Positions 7,247 through 14,881 of a stretch of DNA of 20,591 nt are shown here, one piece after another. Under the pieces are notes generated by a model, which had not been told where the DNA came from, did not search any database, and worked only from the letters and a program-made list of their open reading frames with translations. Position 1 is the first letter of the stretch. Every line of letters begins with the position of its first letter. Both the position numbers and the translations under genes were made by a program. Location of the stretch: assembly GCA_937916085.1 (NCBI GenBank), contig CALGGO010000107.1, forward strand, positions 1 through 20,591. Direction: 5' to 3'. The stretch comes from an uncultured Prevotellaceae bacterium. GTDB lineage: Bacteria; Bacteroidota; Bacteroidia; Bacteroidales; Muribaculaceae.

Positions 7247-8893
7247 CTAATTATTTGCAGGCAACTTAAATGTTATTGGTAGTGTGTACCACACATCCAC
7301 TGTTTCGCCCATTGCGTTGCGCCCTGGGGAAAAATTTGGCAACAACTTGCATAGGCGCACGGCTTCCTTGTCGAGGTCTTTGTTTACCGCAAGTGCCACT
7401 TTGACTTGATCTACCCTGCCAGTCCTGGTCACAACGAATTGCATAATGACTCTGCCTTCGATTTTGTTTTTTAGTGCCTCTTGCGGATAGATCATATTGT
7501 TTTTAATGAAACTCATCAGTGCTTGGTCGCCGCCTGGGAAATGAGGCATGTGGGAACATGAACGAAATATTTTGTTCCCATCATCGATATCTTCATCTCT
7601 TGCATTACTGTAATCTACATTTCTCTGTCCATCAGTGTTGACAACTTCGAAGCCGTCTCCGCAAAACTGTCCTGCAAGCAGAATGGCGTGTGTCGCCTCG
7701 TCATAGATGAAATAGAGGAAGGGGTGGTTGGCATTGAATTGTGGATGCATCGCTTTGACAATGAAACTCTGGACTGTCACGCCACTGGCTTCGGTGCCAT
7801 ACTCGTTGACGGTTATTTTTGTGTCTTGCGTGAATCGGTTGATGTATGATCTCGCCTTGCTGAGTCTGCCGAAGTTCGCTTTTTCATTAAATGCCGTGGG
7901 CATCATTGCCATTAGCATCTCTCTCAAGTCGAGATTGCAGTTTGTTGAAAAACGTGGCAAATTCAGGTCAATATCTGCCGATGTGACTTTAAGATTTGAA
8001 ACTATGTGATTGAATTCTCCTGCATTCATCTTTGTCACGAAATCGTTGATTTTCGAGTCTTTAGGCAAAACAATGAGCATACGGAACTCGCTATTGTCAT
8101 ATTTCATCGAAATGGCCTGACAGCTGTTGTCCTCATAATATAGTTCCCGAAAATACTGGAACATCGTTGGCACTTGTGTAGTAGTGCCGTTGTCGTTGGT
8201 GAAAGCTTTGTCATAAGTGTTGTTCTTGTCAAAAGGGCTCACCCACAATGCCTTAAATCTCAAGTAATTGATGAGATATACGAGTTCATTGGCGTTAGTC
8301 TGCTTAACAATGTTGCTAAATTCGCCATTCGACTGCTGTTTAATCCAGTCGTTTATTCGCCGTGTCGCTTCATCTGTGCTAAAGTCGAGGTTGCTCACTT
8401 GAGCATTATATAAGCCTTTGATCGATTTTATGAAATCCTGATTGACAGGGAAATTCTTGTTTATCGCCATGTAATTGCTCATAATGACCGAAGGAGAGAA
8501 ATGAGCGACATATTTGCTATAGAATGAGTTGGATGTTGTTGACGGCCCCGTCAATGCTTCAATTTCTTTTAGCGTTGCACCGCTTGCGCCATTGCCAGTC
8601 ATTGCAAGTGCATAACTCACGCTTAATGGTGAGAATGTGAAACTTTTAAAAGGTTCATTTTGCGACTGCTTTTGCATAAGAGTAAAAGCCAGCTCATTTG
8701 ACTTGTCAATGCAATTTCTATACTCGTCATTAAGAGTCAGTGGTTTGTTGTCATTCGCTACTTGCGATTGAAAACCATCATTGTTAACAATCTTATTTGA
8801 TTCGTTATTCTCACGGCTTTTGCTATTCAGAGAACACGAAAAGAACAGAACCGCCAGTAATATTAGTATGATTTTATTGAATCCTGGTTTCAT
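7247..8893 (-). CDS. Lipoprotein serpin with C-terminal TonB domain
   Basis: 548 residues. The N-terminus (MKPGFNKIILILLAVLFFSC) is a lipoprotein-type signal with Cys20. Residues about 60-412 are a full serpin: SFTFSPLSVSYALAM, the breach/shutter pattern, FKALWVSPFD, then NEYGTEASGV (hinge), the reactive loop to about 390, and HPFLYFIYDEATHAILLAGQF at the family C-terminus. Counting from the hinge Gly as P15 puts Lys380 at P1, suggesting a trypsin-like target; this could be off by a residue or two. Residues about 450-545 are a TonB C-terminal domain (PHFPGGDQALMSFI, YPQEALKNKIEGRVIMQFVV, PGRNAMGETVDVWYTLPITF). Lipidated serpins that inhibit proteases are known in bacteria, but this fusion is not one I know. 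It starts 19 bp after the phosphoesterase gene, probably in an operon. Confidence 0.92.
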   Translation of the reverse strand: MKPGFNKIILILLAVLFFSCSLNSKSRENNESNKIVNNDGFQSQVANDNKPLTLNDEYRNCIDKSNELAFTLMQKQSQNEPFKSFTFSPLSVSYALAMTGNGASGATLKEIEALTGPSTTSNSFYSKYVAHFSPSVIMSNYMAINKNFPVNQDFIKSIKGLYNAQVSNLDFSTDEATRRINDWIKQQSNGEFSNIVKQTNANELVYLINYLRFKALWVSPFDKNNTYDKAFTNDNGTTTQVPTMFQYFRELYYEDNSCQAISMKYDNSEFRMLIVLPKDSKINDFVTKMNAGEFNHIVSNLKVTSADIDLNLPRFSTNCNLDLREMLMAMMPTAFNEKANFGRLSKARSYINRFTQDTKITVNEYGTEASGVTVQSFIVKAMHPQFNANHPFLYFIYDEATHAILLAGQFCGDGFEVVNTDGQRNVDYSNARDEDIDDGNKIFRSCSHMPHFPGGDQALMSFIKNNMIYPQEALKNKIEGRVIMQFVVTRTGRVDQVKVALAVNKDLDKEAVRLCKLLPNFSPGRNAMGETVDVWYTLPITFKLPANN

Positions 8894-8912
8894 GATTGTT
8901 GTTCATGTTGTA

Positions 8913-10754
8913 TTAGTTATTTTTACTTATTCGCCAGATGGTGCCCTCAATTAGCGAGCAGTAGATGTCGTCGGTGGTGGGGTCAACCTCAAAGCCGTTT
9001 ACCTCGCTGCTGCCCATGCTGTAGTTGAACAGCAGCTTGCCCGTTGCCGCATCTAGCACGGCAAGCATTCCACGACGTGAACCAGCATAGATGTATCCGT
9101 CTTTCTCTAGCACAATGCATGGGGCGTGCTCGTAGCCATAGTTGCAATCGGTGTTCCACAACTCGCGGTAGTCGTCGCTCTGGGTGTCCATTGCCACTAC
9201 GGTGCCGTCCATCGTCTTGGCGTAGGCACGCTTGCCGTCCTCGCTCAACCCCAGGCTCTCACGCACCTTCACAGCAGGGTCGTGATGGCGCCACAACGGC
9301 TTGCCAGTGGTGCGGTCAATCGCCGTGGAATTGCGGTCGGGAGCGACAATAATCACTCTGTCTTCTATCACCGCTGGCACCACATTGCCAGGACTGAAGA
9401 GGTTGTTTGCCTTGCCGTTGTTCCACGTCCAGTTGAGCGTGCCAGTCTTGCGGTTGAGCGAGCGCAGATTGGTGTCCCAAGCGCCAAATATCACGTCGTC
9501 CTTGCCCACAAATGGCTCGGCCTGGCAGTAATTGTTGATGCTGTCGTATTGCCACAGCAGTTTCTTTCTCTTCACGTCCCACGCCTGGAAGCTCTTGAAA
9601 CCACCTTGATAGAGGATGCCGTCGGCAATCACCCCATCGGCGACATATGGTCCGCTAGTGGCAACTTCATTCACCACTCTTCCGCTCTTCTTGTCGAGCC
9701 AAATCAGTCGTTTGTCGCCAGTGGGAAGTATCACCACCTTGTCGGCAACTGCTGGGCGTGAGAATAGCATACTTGTGGTCTTGTATTCCCACTTGAGCGC
9801 AGCGGTCTTTTTGTCAATCACTCGCAAATAACCTAATGAGTTGCCAAAGTAGATGTTATCCTTGTCGATACCCAAACGTGTGAAAATTGACGCATTGTCG
9901 GCATAGATTTTCTCAACCTTGAAGCCCTGCGCTACGCTAAAATCCCGCTCAGGTTGTGGTGTGTCGTAATAGTCGGTGTTTATCTTGTAAGCATAGCGGA
10001 TATCGGGCTCGCTGCCTATGGTCTTGTTATAGATGTGAATCCACTCGTTGTCGAGGTTTATATCCATAATGGTGTAGCCATAGTCGCTATTGCCCATATC
10101 AAGGCAGCGCACCATCAAGCCTATGATACCGTCGGTCTCGTACTGCCGCCAACGGTGCCAGTGACCGTTCTGGTGAGTGATGACAGGATATTTCTTGAGC
10201 ACCGCCACATAGTCACGACAGTTGTCGAGGTCATCGAGCAGCGGGTAATGGTTGATGCTCAGCACCTTCATGCCTGGTTTCACCATCTCGCTCAGCGTCT
10301 TGTCGAGCCAGATGAGGTCTTCCTGCTTGATGTGTCCGTCGCCCATCTTCATGAAGGGACCGCAGTTCATGCCGATTACCACAAGTTTGCCAATGGTGAA
10401 CACAAAACGGTCATTGCCCCACAGGTCGTTGAACGTTTTGCATGCGCTTTGGCTCCAATTGTTCTCGTGGTTGCCAGGTATGACATAGAGCGGCTTGGTG
10501 ATGCCGTCGAGGATTCCTTTCACGTTGAGCAGCTGCACGTCGCTGCCCTCGTTGGTGAGGTCGCCAGTCATGAGCACGGCATCGACATCGCTGGCATTTA
10601 TTTCCTGCACAGCCTCTTTGAGCTTGCCTTCGTTGGCATTGCCAGGAGAGACATGAATGTCGCTAAGGATTGCAAACTTCTGCGCAAAACTGGCAGACGA
10701 CACCAGCAAAAATGCGAGTATCAAAATAGACTTAAAAAACAACCGTGTATTCAT
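8913..10754 (-). CDS. Exported metallophosphoesterase fused to a PQQ-type beta-propeller
   Basis: 613 residues. Signal peptide 1-24 ends in SASFAQ. Residues 25-250 are a calcineurin-like phosphoesterase with all metal motifs: SDIHV (D32, H34), TGDLTNEG (D65), PGNHEN (94-98), NHYP (H169) and GHWH (197-200). Residues about 285-610 are a PQQ/BamB-like propeller with repeated blades (VIDKKTAALKWEYKTTS, LNRKTGTLNWTWNNG, AIDRTTGKPLWRHH, LDAATGKLLFNYSMG). Location is periplasmic or surface. The substrate is unknown; the propeller may bind a ligand or partner. It lies downstream of yraN and 19 bp upstream of the serpin gene. Its start is only 3 bp from a TTTTTCG array that takes the place of a normal leader. 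Confidence 0.9.
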   Translation of the reverse strand: MNTRLFFKSILILAFLLVSSASFAQKFAILSDIHVSPGNANEGKLKEAVQEINASDVDAVLMTGDLTNEGSDVQLLNVKGILDGITKPLYVIPGNHENNWSQSACKTFNDLWGNDRFVFTIGKLVVIGMNCGPFMKMGDGHIKQEDLIWLDKTLSEMVKPGMKVLSINHYPLLDDLDNCRDYVAVLKKYPVITHQNGHWHRWRQYETDGIIGLMVRCLDMGNSDYGYTIMDINLDNEWIHIYNKTIGSEPDIRYAYKINTDYYDTPQPERDFSVAQGFKVEKIYADNASIFTRLGIDKDNIYFGNSLGYLRVIDKKTAALKWEYKTTSMLFSRPAVADKVVILPTGDKRLIWLDKKSGRVVNEVATSGPYVADGVIADGILYQGGFKSFQAWDVKRKKLLWQYDSINNYCQAEPFVGKDDVIFGAWDTNLRSLNRKTGTLNWTWNNGKANNLFSPGNVVPAVIEDRVIIVAPDRNSTAIDRTTGKPLWRHHDPAVKVRESLGLSEDGKRAYAKTMDGTVVAMDTQSDDYRELWNTDCNYGYEHAPCIVLEKDGYIYAGSRRGMLAVLDAATGKLLFNYSMGSSEVNGFEVDPTTDDIYCSLIEGTIWRISKNN

Positions 10755-10759
10755 CTGCG

Positions 10760-10801
10760 TTTTTCGTTTTTCGTTTTTCGTTTTTCGTTTATCGTTTTTC
10801 G
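10760..10801. repeat. TTTTTCG heptamer array
   Basis: Six tandem 7-bp units (one variant, TTTATCG) begin six bases upstream of the phosphoesterase ATG; the preceding CG at 10758-10759 extends the pattern. On the coding strand it reads CGAAAAA, an A-rich leader that may help translation start. Confidence 0.9.
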
Positions 10802-10815
10802 GGGATTAATCTCTG

Positions 10816-10906
10816 CATTCCGCATTCAGCATTCTGCATTATTGATTCTGCATTCCGCATTCAGCATTCTGCATTCAGCATTCTGCATTATAGATTGAGC
10901 ATTCTG
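10816..10906. repeat. CATTCTG heptamer array
   Basis: Thirteen 7-bp units, mostly CATTCTG, CATTCAG or CATTCCG. A partial higher-order repeat includes two divergent pairs (CATTATT GATTCTG and CATTATA GATTGAG). It directly joins the ACTTAAC array on its right and is 14 bp from the TTTTTCG array on its left. Confidence 0.9.
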
Positions 10907-10908
10907 CA

Positions 10909-10941
10909 ACTTAACACTTAACACTTAACACTTATAACTTA
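10909..10941. repeat. (TAAGTGT)n array starting at the yraN stop codon
   Basis: On the coding (-) strand it reads TAAGTTA, TAAGTGT, TAAGTGT, TAAGTGT, TAAGT from 10941 down. The stop TAA of yraN (10941-10939) is the first unit. Same heptamer and placement as at the adk and gmd stops. Confidence 0.9.
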
Positions 10942-11313
10942 CCTATACGTTTTAAGCTTTGGCATAAAAAAGTCGGGATAATATTCTATATTGAAAAAGC
11001 CTGGCTCGCCAACGAGGATAATCACGTCGTATTGCACCTCGCATTGCAGTTGGTAATAGTTGAGATAGGCACTAGCCGCCGCTACCATGTGGCGTTTCTT
11101 TGCGTCGTTGATAGCCCGCAGGGGGTCGAAGTGCTCATCGCTGCTACGAGTCTTCACTTCTACGAAATGCAGCAACATGCCCTCCTGCGCTACTATGTCT
11201 ATCTCAAGCTTATTCATCCGCCAGTTAGTCTCACGGATAGTAAAACCCTGCCTCACAAGAAAATCGACTGCCTCTTGCTCACCAGCCTTGCCAAGTAAAT
11301 TATGTTGTGCCAT
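10939..11313 (-). CDS. yraN: YraN-family (UPF0102) nuclease-fold protein
   Basis: 124 residues from the ATG at 11313; the ORF is open to 11385, but a promoter (11332-11363) lies inside that extension and family members begin near MAQHNLLGKAGEQEA. Shows the restriction-endonuclease-like core of the family: GKAGEQEAVDFLVRQGF, then LEIDIVAQEG (E37, D39) and HFVEVKTR (E52, K54). These acidic/Lys residues are the putative nuclease site. The biological role is not settled; a link to DNA processing is inferred from the fold. Its stop codon is the first unit of a TAAGTGT array leading to the phosphoesterase operon. Confidence 0.9.
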   Translation of the reverse strand: MAQHNLLGKAGEQEAVDFLVRQGFTIRETNWRMNKLEIDIVAQEGMLLHFVEVKTRSSDEHFDPLRAINDAKKRHMVAAASAYLNYYQLQCEVQYDVIILVGEPGFFNIEYYPDFFMPKLKTYR

Positions 11314-11331
11314 AGTCCAGAATATTTCATG

Positions 11332-11363
11332 CAAAAATAGTACATTTTTTATAAACTCACAAA
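11332..11363 (-). promoter_or_regulatory. Promoter of yraN
   Basis: On the - strand TTTG (11363-11360) and TATTTTTG (11339-11332) are 20 bp apart, an exact TTTG / TAnnTTTG match. This fixes the yraN start at 11313 rather than 11385. Confidence 0.8.
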
Positions 11364-11385
11364 TCAAAAAACATCCCTTTGTCAC

Positions 11386-11402
11386 CTAATGACCGATTTT
11401 GG
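11386..11402. repeat. Dispersed 16-17 bp motif CCAAAATCGGTCATTAG (- strand)
   Basis: Reads CTAATGACCGATTTTGG on +. Its reverse complement matches CCAAATCGGTCATTAG at 6657-6672 (hairpin after the DUF3857 gene) apart from one A. It lies in the divergent yraN / DUF2461 region, upstream of both promoters. Confidence 0.6.
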
Positions 11403-11424
11403 TTTAAAAAATGAAAAGATGTGA

Positions 11425-11456
11425 TTTGGCAATAAGGAATTTTAATTGTAATTTTG
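11425..11456 (+). promoter_or_regulatory. Promoter of the DUF2461 gene
   Basis: TTTG (11425-11428) and TAATTTTG (11449-11456) are 20 bp apart. The predicted transcript begins near 11463, which would leave only about 5 nt before the ATG at 11468, so the ATG at 11480 is preferred. Confidence 0.8.
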
Positions 11457-11479
11457 TAATTCAATAAATGATATTAGAC

Positions 11480-12154
11480 ATGAAATCGCAATCAAATATA
11501 AAAGAAGTGCTTGCGTTCCTGCGGTTACTGGGGGCGAATAACGACCGTGTGTGGTTCAAAGCGCACAAGGAACACACCTTTGACCCATTGCGCAGTGCTT
11601 GGGAGAATGATGTGGAGCGACTGATAAGGCTCATGGCAGAATGGGACGAGAAGGCTCGTGGTCTTGACGTGAAGCAGGCGGTGTATCGCATCTATCGTGA
11701 CATACGCTTCTCGCACGACAAGCGGCCCTATAAGCAGTATTTCAGTGCTGTGATAGGTCGTGGCGGTCGCCACTGTGTGTCAAGTGGTTATTACATCCAT
11801 TTTGAGCCCGACCACCTGATGCTGTGCGGCGGGGTGTGGTGGCCTGCAAAGGACAAACTCGATGCTCTGCGACGCCTTATCGACGCCGAGCCCGAGGAGT
11901 TCGCGAAACTTATCACCGACAAGCGTTTGGCGGCATCGGGGTTTGGCTTTGAGGGCGAGACGCTCAAGAATGTGCCAAAAGACTATCCTAAAGACCACCC
12001 CCTGGGCGAATATCTCAAGCGCAAAGAATATCTCCTCGTCAAGCACGTTGATGAGGACTATTTCGACTGTGAAGACTGGGTGCAGCGCGTCAACGACGAC
12101 TTCAAAGTGCTAAAACCCATACACGATTTCCTGGACTATGTCTATGACGAGTAA
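11480..12154 (+). CDS. DUF2461 family protein
   Basis: 224 residues from the ATG at 11480 (228 from 11468). Matches the DUF2461 (TIGR02453-type) pattern: VLAFLRLLGANNDRVWFKAHK at the start, then RIYRDIRFSHDKRPYKQYF, GYYIHFEPDHLMLCGGVWWP, and LRRLIDAEPEEFAKLI. The family is widespread in Bacteroidota; its function is unknown and no catalytic motif is obvious. No signal peptide, so cytoplasmic. It stands alone, with its own promoter, and converges on nadE with a 27-bp gap holding only a weak 5-bp hairpin. Confidence 0.9.
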   Translation: MKSQSNIKEVLAFLRLLGANNDRVWFKAHKEHTFDPLRSAWENDVERLIRLMAEWDEKARGLDVKQAVYRIYRDIRFSHDKRPYKQYFSAVIGRGGRHCVSSGYYIHFEPDHLMLCGGVWWPAKDKLDALRRLIDAEPEEFAKLITDKRLAASGFGFEGETLKNVPKDYPKDHPLGEYLKRKEYLLVKHVDEDYFDCEDWVQRVNDDFKVLKPIHDFLDYVYDE

Positions 12155-12181
12155 AATCTGTGAAGATTGTTCCTTGTTAGC

Positions 12182-13039
12182 TCAAGAATCGTAGAGTGAT
12201 CTTTCAATGACCAGCGGCATGCGTTTGCGTTTAAATTCTGAGCGGCGATGGCGGGTGAGCACGCGCTCTACCGTTTCAGCACTGTAGGTATCGACAAGTC
12301 GCTTCATCTGCTGCTCATCGTCGCCATGCTTCAAGTAAGTGTCTAAGATGTCATCCACGTCTTCGTAGGTGTGTCCTGGAGCTATCTGTGCCATGTCGCC
12401 ACCAGCCGCCACGCCGTTGCCGTCGGTGGGCATGATGTCGTAGGCGGCACGCAGGGATTGATGGCGCGGGTCGTTCTCATCGGTGAAACGCTCGGTGAGA
12501 AGGTATTTGCACAGCTCATAAACCTCATGCTTCCAAAGGCCGCCAATGGGGTTGTAGTCGGCAACGTCGCCGTGAATGGTCCAGAATCCCAGGTTATGCT
12601 CTGTGAGGTTGTCGGTGTCCATCACCAGTCCTCCCGTCACCGAGGCGAGGTTATAAAGGTAGATCATGCGCAGGCGCGCTTTGATGTTGCCTTGTGAGAT
12701 GGGCGTTGATGGATAGCGCTGCTCGCAAGTGGCTTTCACCAGCAGATATTGGGCTTGCAGGTTCTCGACCCAGCATTCATTGCAGAACGCCCTCATCGCC
12801 AAGCTTGCCGAGTCGTTCTCTTCTACGGAGTTGGACGTGCAAGGCAGGCTCACGCCTATAAACTTGAACTGCCGCTCAGGATGCTGGTTCACCACCTCGT
12901 GGCAGATGGCTGCTGTCACGGTGGAGTCAAGTCCGCCCGAGAGTCCTAATATCATAGTTTTTAACCCGTTATCACTTAGATACTTGGCGGTTTCGCTGAC
13001 CATTGTGTCAAATGCTTTCTTGTAATTCATAGCCTTCAA
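12182..13039 (-). CDS. nadE: NAD+ synthetase, ammonia-dependent type
   Basis: 285 residues (or 282 from the ATG at 13030). Final step of NAD synthesis: deamido-NAD + ATP + NH3 gives NAD+. The ATP-pyrophosphatase loop SGGLDST is at 34-40. The deamido-NAD/ATP site DTDNLTEHNLGFWTIHGDVADYNPIGGLWK-like region is at about 141-170, with GNIKARLRM at 117-125. There is no N-terminal glutaminase domain, so ammonia must be supplied as such. Divergent from the UpxY-like gene; the 115-bp space between them is packed with TTTGCAA motifs. Confidence 0.95.
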   Translation of the reverse strand: MKAMNYKKAFDTMVSETAKYLSDNGLKTMILGLSGGLDSTVTAAICHEVVNQHPERQFKFIGVSLPCTSNSVEENDSASLAMRAFCNECWVENLQAQYLLVKATCEQRYPSTPISQGNIKARLRMIYLYNLASVTGGLVMDTDNLTEHNLGFWTIHGDVADYNPIGGLWKHEVYELCKYLLTERFTDENDPRHQSLRAAYDIMPTDGNGVAAGGDMAQIAPGHTYEDVDDILDTYLKHGDDEQQMKRLVDTYSAETVERVLTRHRRSEFKRKRMPLVIERSLYDS

Positions 13040-13052
13040 TTAGAGTTTTGTT

Positions 13053-13137
13053 TTTGCAAATTTCGTCAAAATACTTTAGGTTTGCAAGTTATTTTTGCAA
13101 GAAAATTTTGCAAATCGAAAATCTCATTATATTTTTG
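13053..13137 (+). promoter_or_regulatory. Tandem promoters of the UpxY-gmd-fcl cluster
   Basis: Two full matches: TTTG 13053-13056 with TAGGTTTG 13077-13084 (20-bp spacer), and TTTG 13107-13110 with TATTTTTG 13130-13137 (19-bp spacer). A third -7 match, TATTTTTG (13090-13097), lacks a -33. TTTGCAA occurs at 13053, 13081, 13094 and 13107, and TTTGCAG at 13134. The second promoter predicts a start near 13144, which supports the ATG at 13155. Confidence 0.75.
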
Positions 13138-13154
13138 CAGAAAATACAATTATC

Positions 13155-13736
13155 ATGGAGCAGCGAGATACAAAAATCAACCCCAAAACAAGTGCCGAGC
13201 AAGAGCCTGAAGCTAAGGTGTGGTATGCTATCCGCGTGACGTTTAACCGTGAGATGAAGGTGAAAGACGACCTCGACTTGCGGGGCATTGAGAGTTTTGT
13301 CCCTATGAAGTATGTGATGGGCACACGTCGCGGGCGACGAGTGAAGAAATTGGTGCCATCAATCCATAACCTGATTTTTTTCCACATCGAGCCGTCGCTG
13401 ATGAAGGAATATAAGGCGACTACCAAGCTCCCTATCCGCTACATCATGAACCCTGCCACCAAGAAGCCTGTGGTGGTGCCTGAGCAGGAGATGAGCAATT
13501 TTATCGCTGTGGCAGGTACCTACGAGGAGCAACTGGTGTATATCTCCCCTAAGCCCGGGCAATTCACTCGTGGCGACAGGGTGCGCATCATGGGTGGTCC
13601 CTTCGAGGGCGCCGAGGGTGTGCTGCAGCGCGTGAAAGGCGACAGCCGCGTGGTTGTGAGTATTAAAGGTCTCGTAGCGGTTGCTACCACCTCAATTCAT
13701 CCGTCATTGCTTGAGAAACTGCCTAAGGAAAAATGA
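13155..13736 (+). CDS. UpxY/NusG-like transcription antiterminator
   Basis: 193 residues from the ATG at 13155; the ORF is open from 13095, but that part overlaps the promoters. N-terminal NGN domain at about 22-110 (KVWYAIRVTFNREMKVKDDL, IESFVPMKYV, RRVKKLVPSIHNLIFFHIE). C-terminal KOW domain at about 138-190 (GQFTRGDRVRIMGGPFEGAEGVLQRVKGDSRVVVSIKG). Specialised NusG paralogues of the UpxY type bind RNA polymerase and suppress termination in the long polysaccharide operon downstream of them. Here gmd follows, so a similar job is inferred. It could also be a paralogue of the general NusG, but ordinary nusG sits with secE/rplK, which are absent here. Confidence 0.85.
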   Translation: MEQRDTKINPKTSAEQEPEAKVWYAIRVTFNREMKVKDDLDLRGIESFVPMKYVMGTRRGRRVKKLVPSIHNLIFFHIEPSLMKEYKATTKLPIRYIMNPATKKPVVVPEQEMSNFIAVAGTYEEQLVYISPKPGQFTRGDRVRIMGGPFEGAEGVLQRVKGDSRVVVSIKGLVAVATTSIHPSLLEKLPKEK

Positions 13737-13745
13737 CAATAGTTG

Positions 13746-13775
13746 TTGAGTTTCCAAAAAATGTGTGTATCTTTG
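13746..13775 (+). promoter_or_regulatory. Promoter of gmd
   Basis: TTG (13746-13748) and TATCTTTG (13768-13775) are 19 bp apart. gmd can therefore be transcribed apart from the antiterminator gene. Confidence 0.7.
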
Positions 13776-13801
13776 TAAGTTAAAACAAAAACAAGGGTAA
13801 A

Positions 13802-14881
13802 ATGAACGAGAATAATCAAAAGGTAGCGTTAATAACTGGCATTACTGGTCAGGATGGTAGTTATCTGGCTGAATTGCTGCTTGAGAAGGGCTATGAGGTG
13901 CATGGTATCATTCGTCGTAGCAGTTCGTTTAACACCGGCCGCATCGAGCATTTGTATCTCGATGAGTGGGTGCGTGATATGCGTCAACAGCGACTCATAA
14001 ACCTGCATTACGGCGATATGACCGACTCGAGTTCGCTCATCCGCCTTATCGAGACCATCAAGCCCGACGAGATTTACAACCTTGCCGCCCAGAGCCATGT
14101 GAAGGTATCGTTTGACGTGCCGGAATACACTGCTGAGGCCGATGCCGTGGGCACTCTGCGGCTGCTTGAGGCGGTGCGCATCACCCATCGCGAAAAGGTG
14201 ACAAAGATTTACCATGCTAGCACGAGCGAACTCTATGGCAAGGTTCAGGAGGTGCCTCAGAGCGAGACCACGCCATTTTACCCCCGCAGCCCATACGCCG
14301 TAGCCAAGCTTTATAGCTATTGGATTATGAAGAACTACCGTGAGAGTTACGGCATGTACACCGCCAACGGCATCCTCTTCAACCACGAGAGCGAGCGTCG
14401 AGGCGAGAATTTCGTGACTCGTAAGATAACATTCGCCGCAGCGCGCATCGTCAATGGTCTGCAAGACAAGCTCTACTTGGGCAACCTCAATGCCAAGCGC
14501 GACTGGGGCTATGCCCGCGACTATGTGGAGTGCATGTGGCTCATCCTGCAACAGCCTGAGCCCGATGACTTTGTGATTGCCACTGGCGAGTACCACTCGG
14601 TGCGCGAGTTCTGCACGCTGGCATTCCACTATGCAGGCGTTGAGCTTGAATGGCAAGGTGAGGGACTCGACGAGAAAGGTATCGATAAAGCCACCGGAAA
14701 GGTGATTGTGGAGGTGGATAAGAAATACTTCCGTCCCGCTGAGGTTGACCAATTGCTTGGCGACCCCACTAAGGCGAAGACCCAGCTAGGCTGGAATCCC
14801 CGCAAAACATCTTTCGACGAACTTGTAAAGTTAATGGTGGAGCACGACTTGCAGCACATCCGCAAGGTCTATCATTTGTAA
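13802..14881 (+). CDS. gmd: GDP-mannose 4,6-dehydratase
   Basis: 359 residues. First step of GDP-L-fucose synthesis: GDP-D-mannose to GDP-4-keto-6-deoxy-D-mannose, with NADP bound. The extended short-chain dehydrogenase motifs are present: GITGQDG (13-19), RRSSSFNTGRIEHLY, NLAAQSHV, STSELYG (140-146) and YAVAK (Tyr165, Lys169). NHESERRGENFVTRKI and AKRDWGYARDYVECMW are diagnostic for Gmd. Length is normal for the family. Followed by a heptamer array, an octamer array and fcl, which does the next step. The stop TAA is the first unit of the array. Confidence 0.97.
   Translation: MNENNQKVALITGITGQDGSYLAELLLEKGYEVHGIIRRSSSFNTGRIEHLYLDEWVRDMRQQRLINLHYGDMTDSSSLIRLIETIKPDEIYNLAAQSHVKVSFDVPEYTAEADAVGTLRLLEAVRITHREKVTKIYHASTSELYGKVQEVPQSETTPFYPRSPYAVAKLYSYWIMKNYRESYGMYTANGILFNHESERRGENFVTRKITFAAARIVNGLQDKLYLGNLNAKRDWGYARDYVECMWLILQQPEPDDFVIATGEYHSVREFCTLAFHYAGVELEWQGEGLDEKGIDKATGKVIVEVDKKYFRPAEVDQLLGDPTKAKTQLGWNPRKTSFDELVKLMVEHDLQHIRKVYHL

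Noticed and set aside
9954..10898. + strand ORF (314 codons) opposite the phosphoesterase and running into the repeats
   Set aside because: The opposite strand carries all phosphoesterase motifs, and the ORF's C-terminus is translated from the CATTCTG array.
13095..13154. Longer N-terminus for the UpxY-like protein from 13095
   Set aside because: The segment contains a complete promoter (13107-13137), and the added residues are not family-like.
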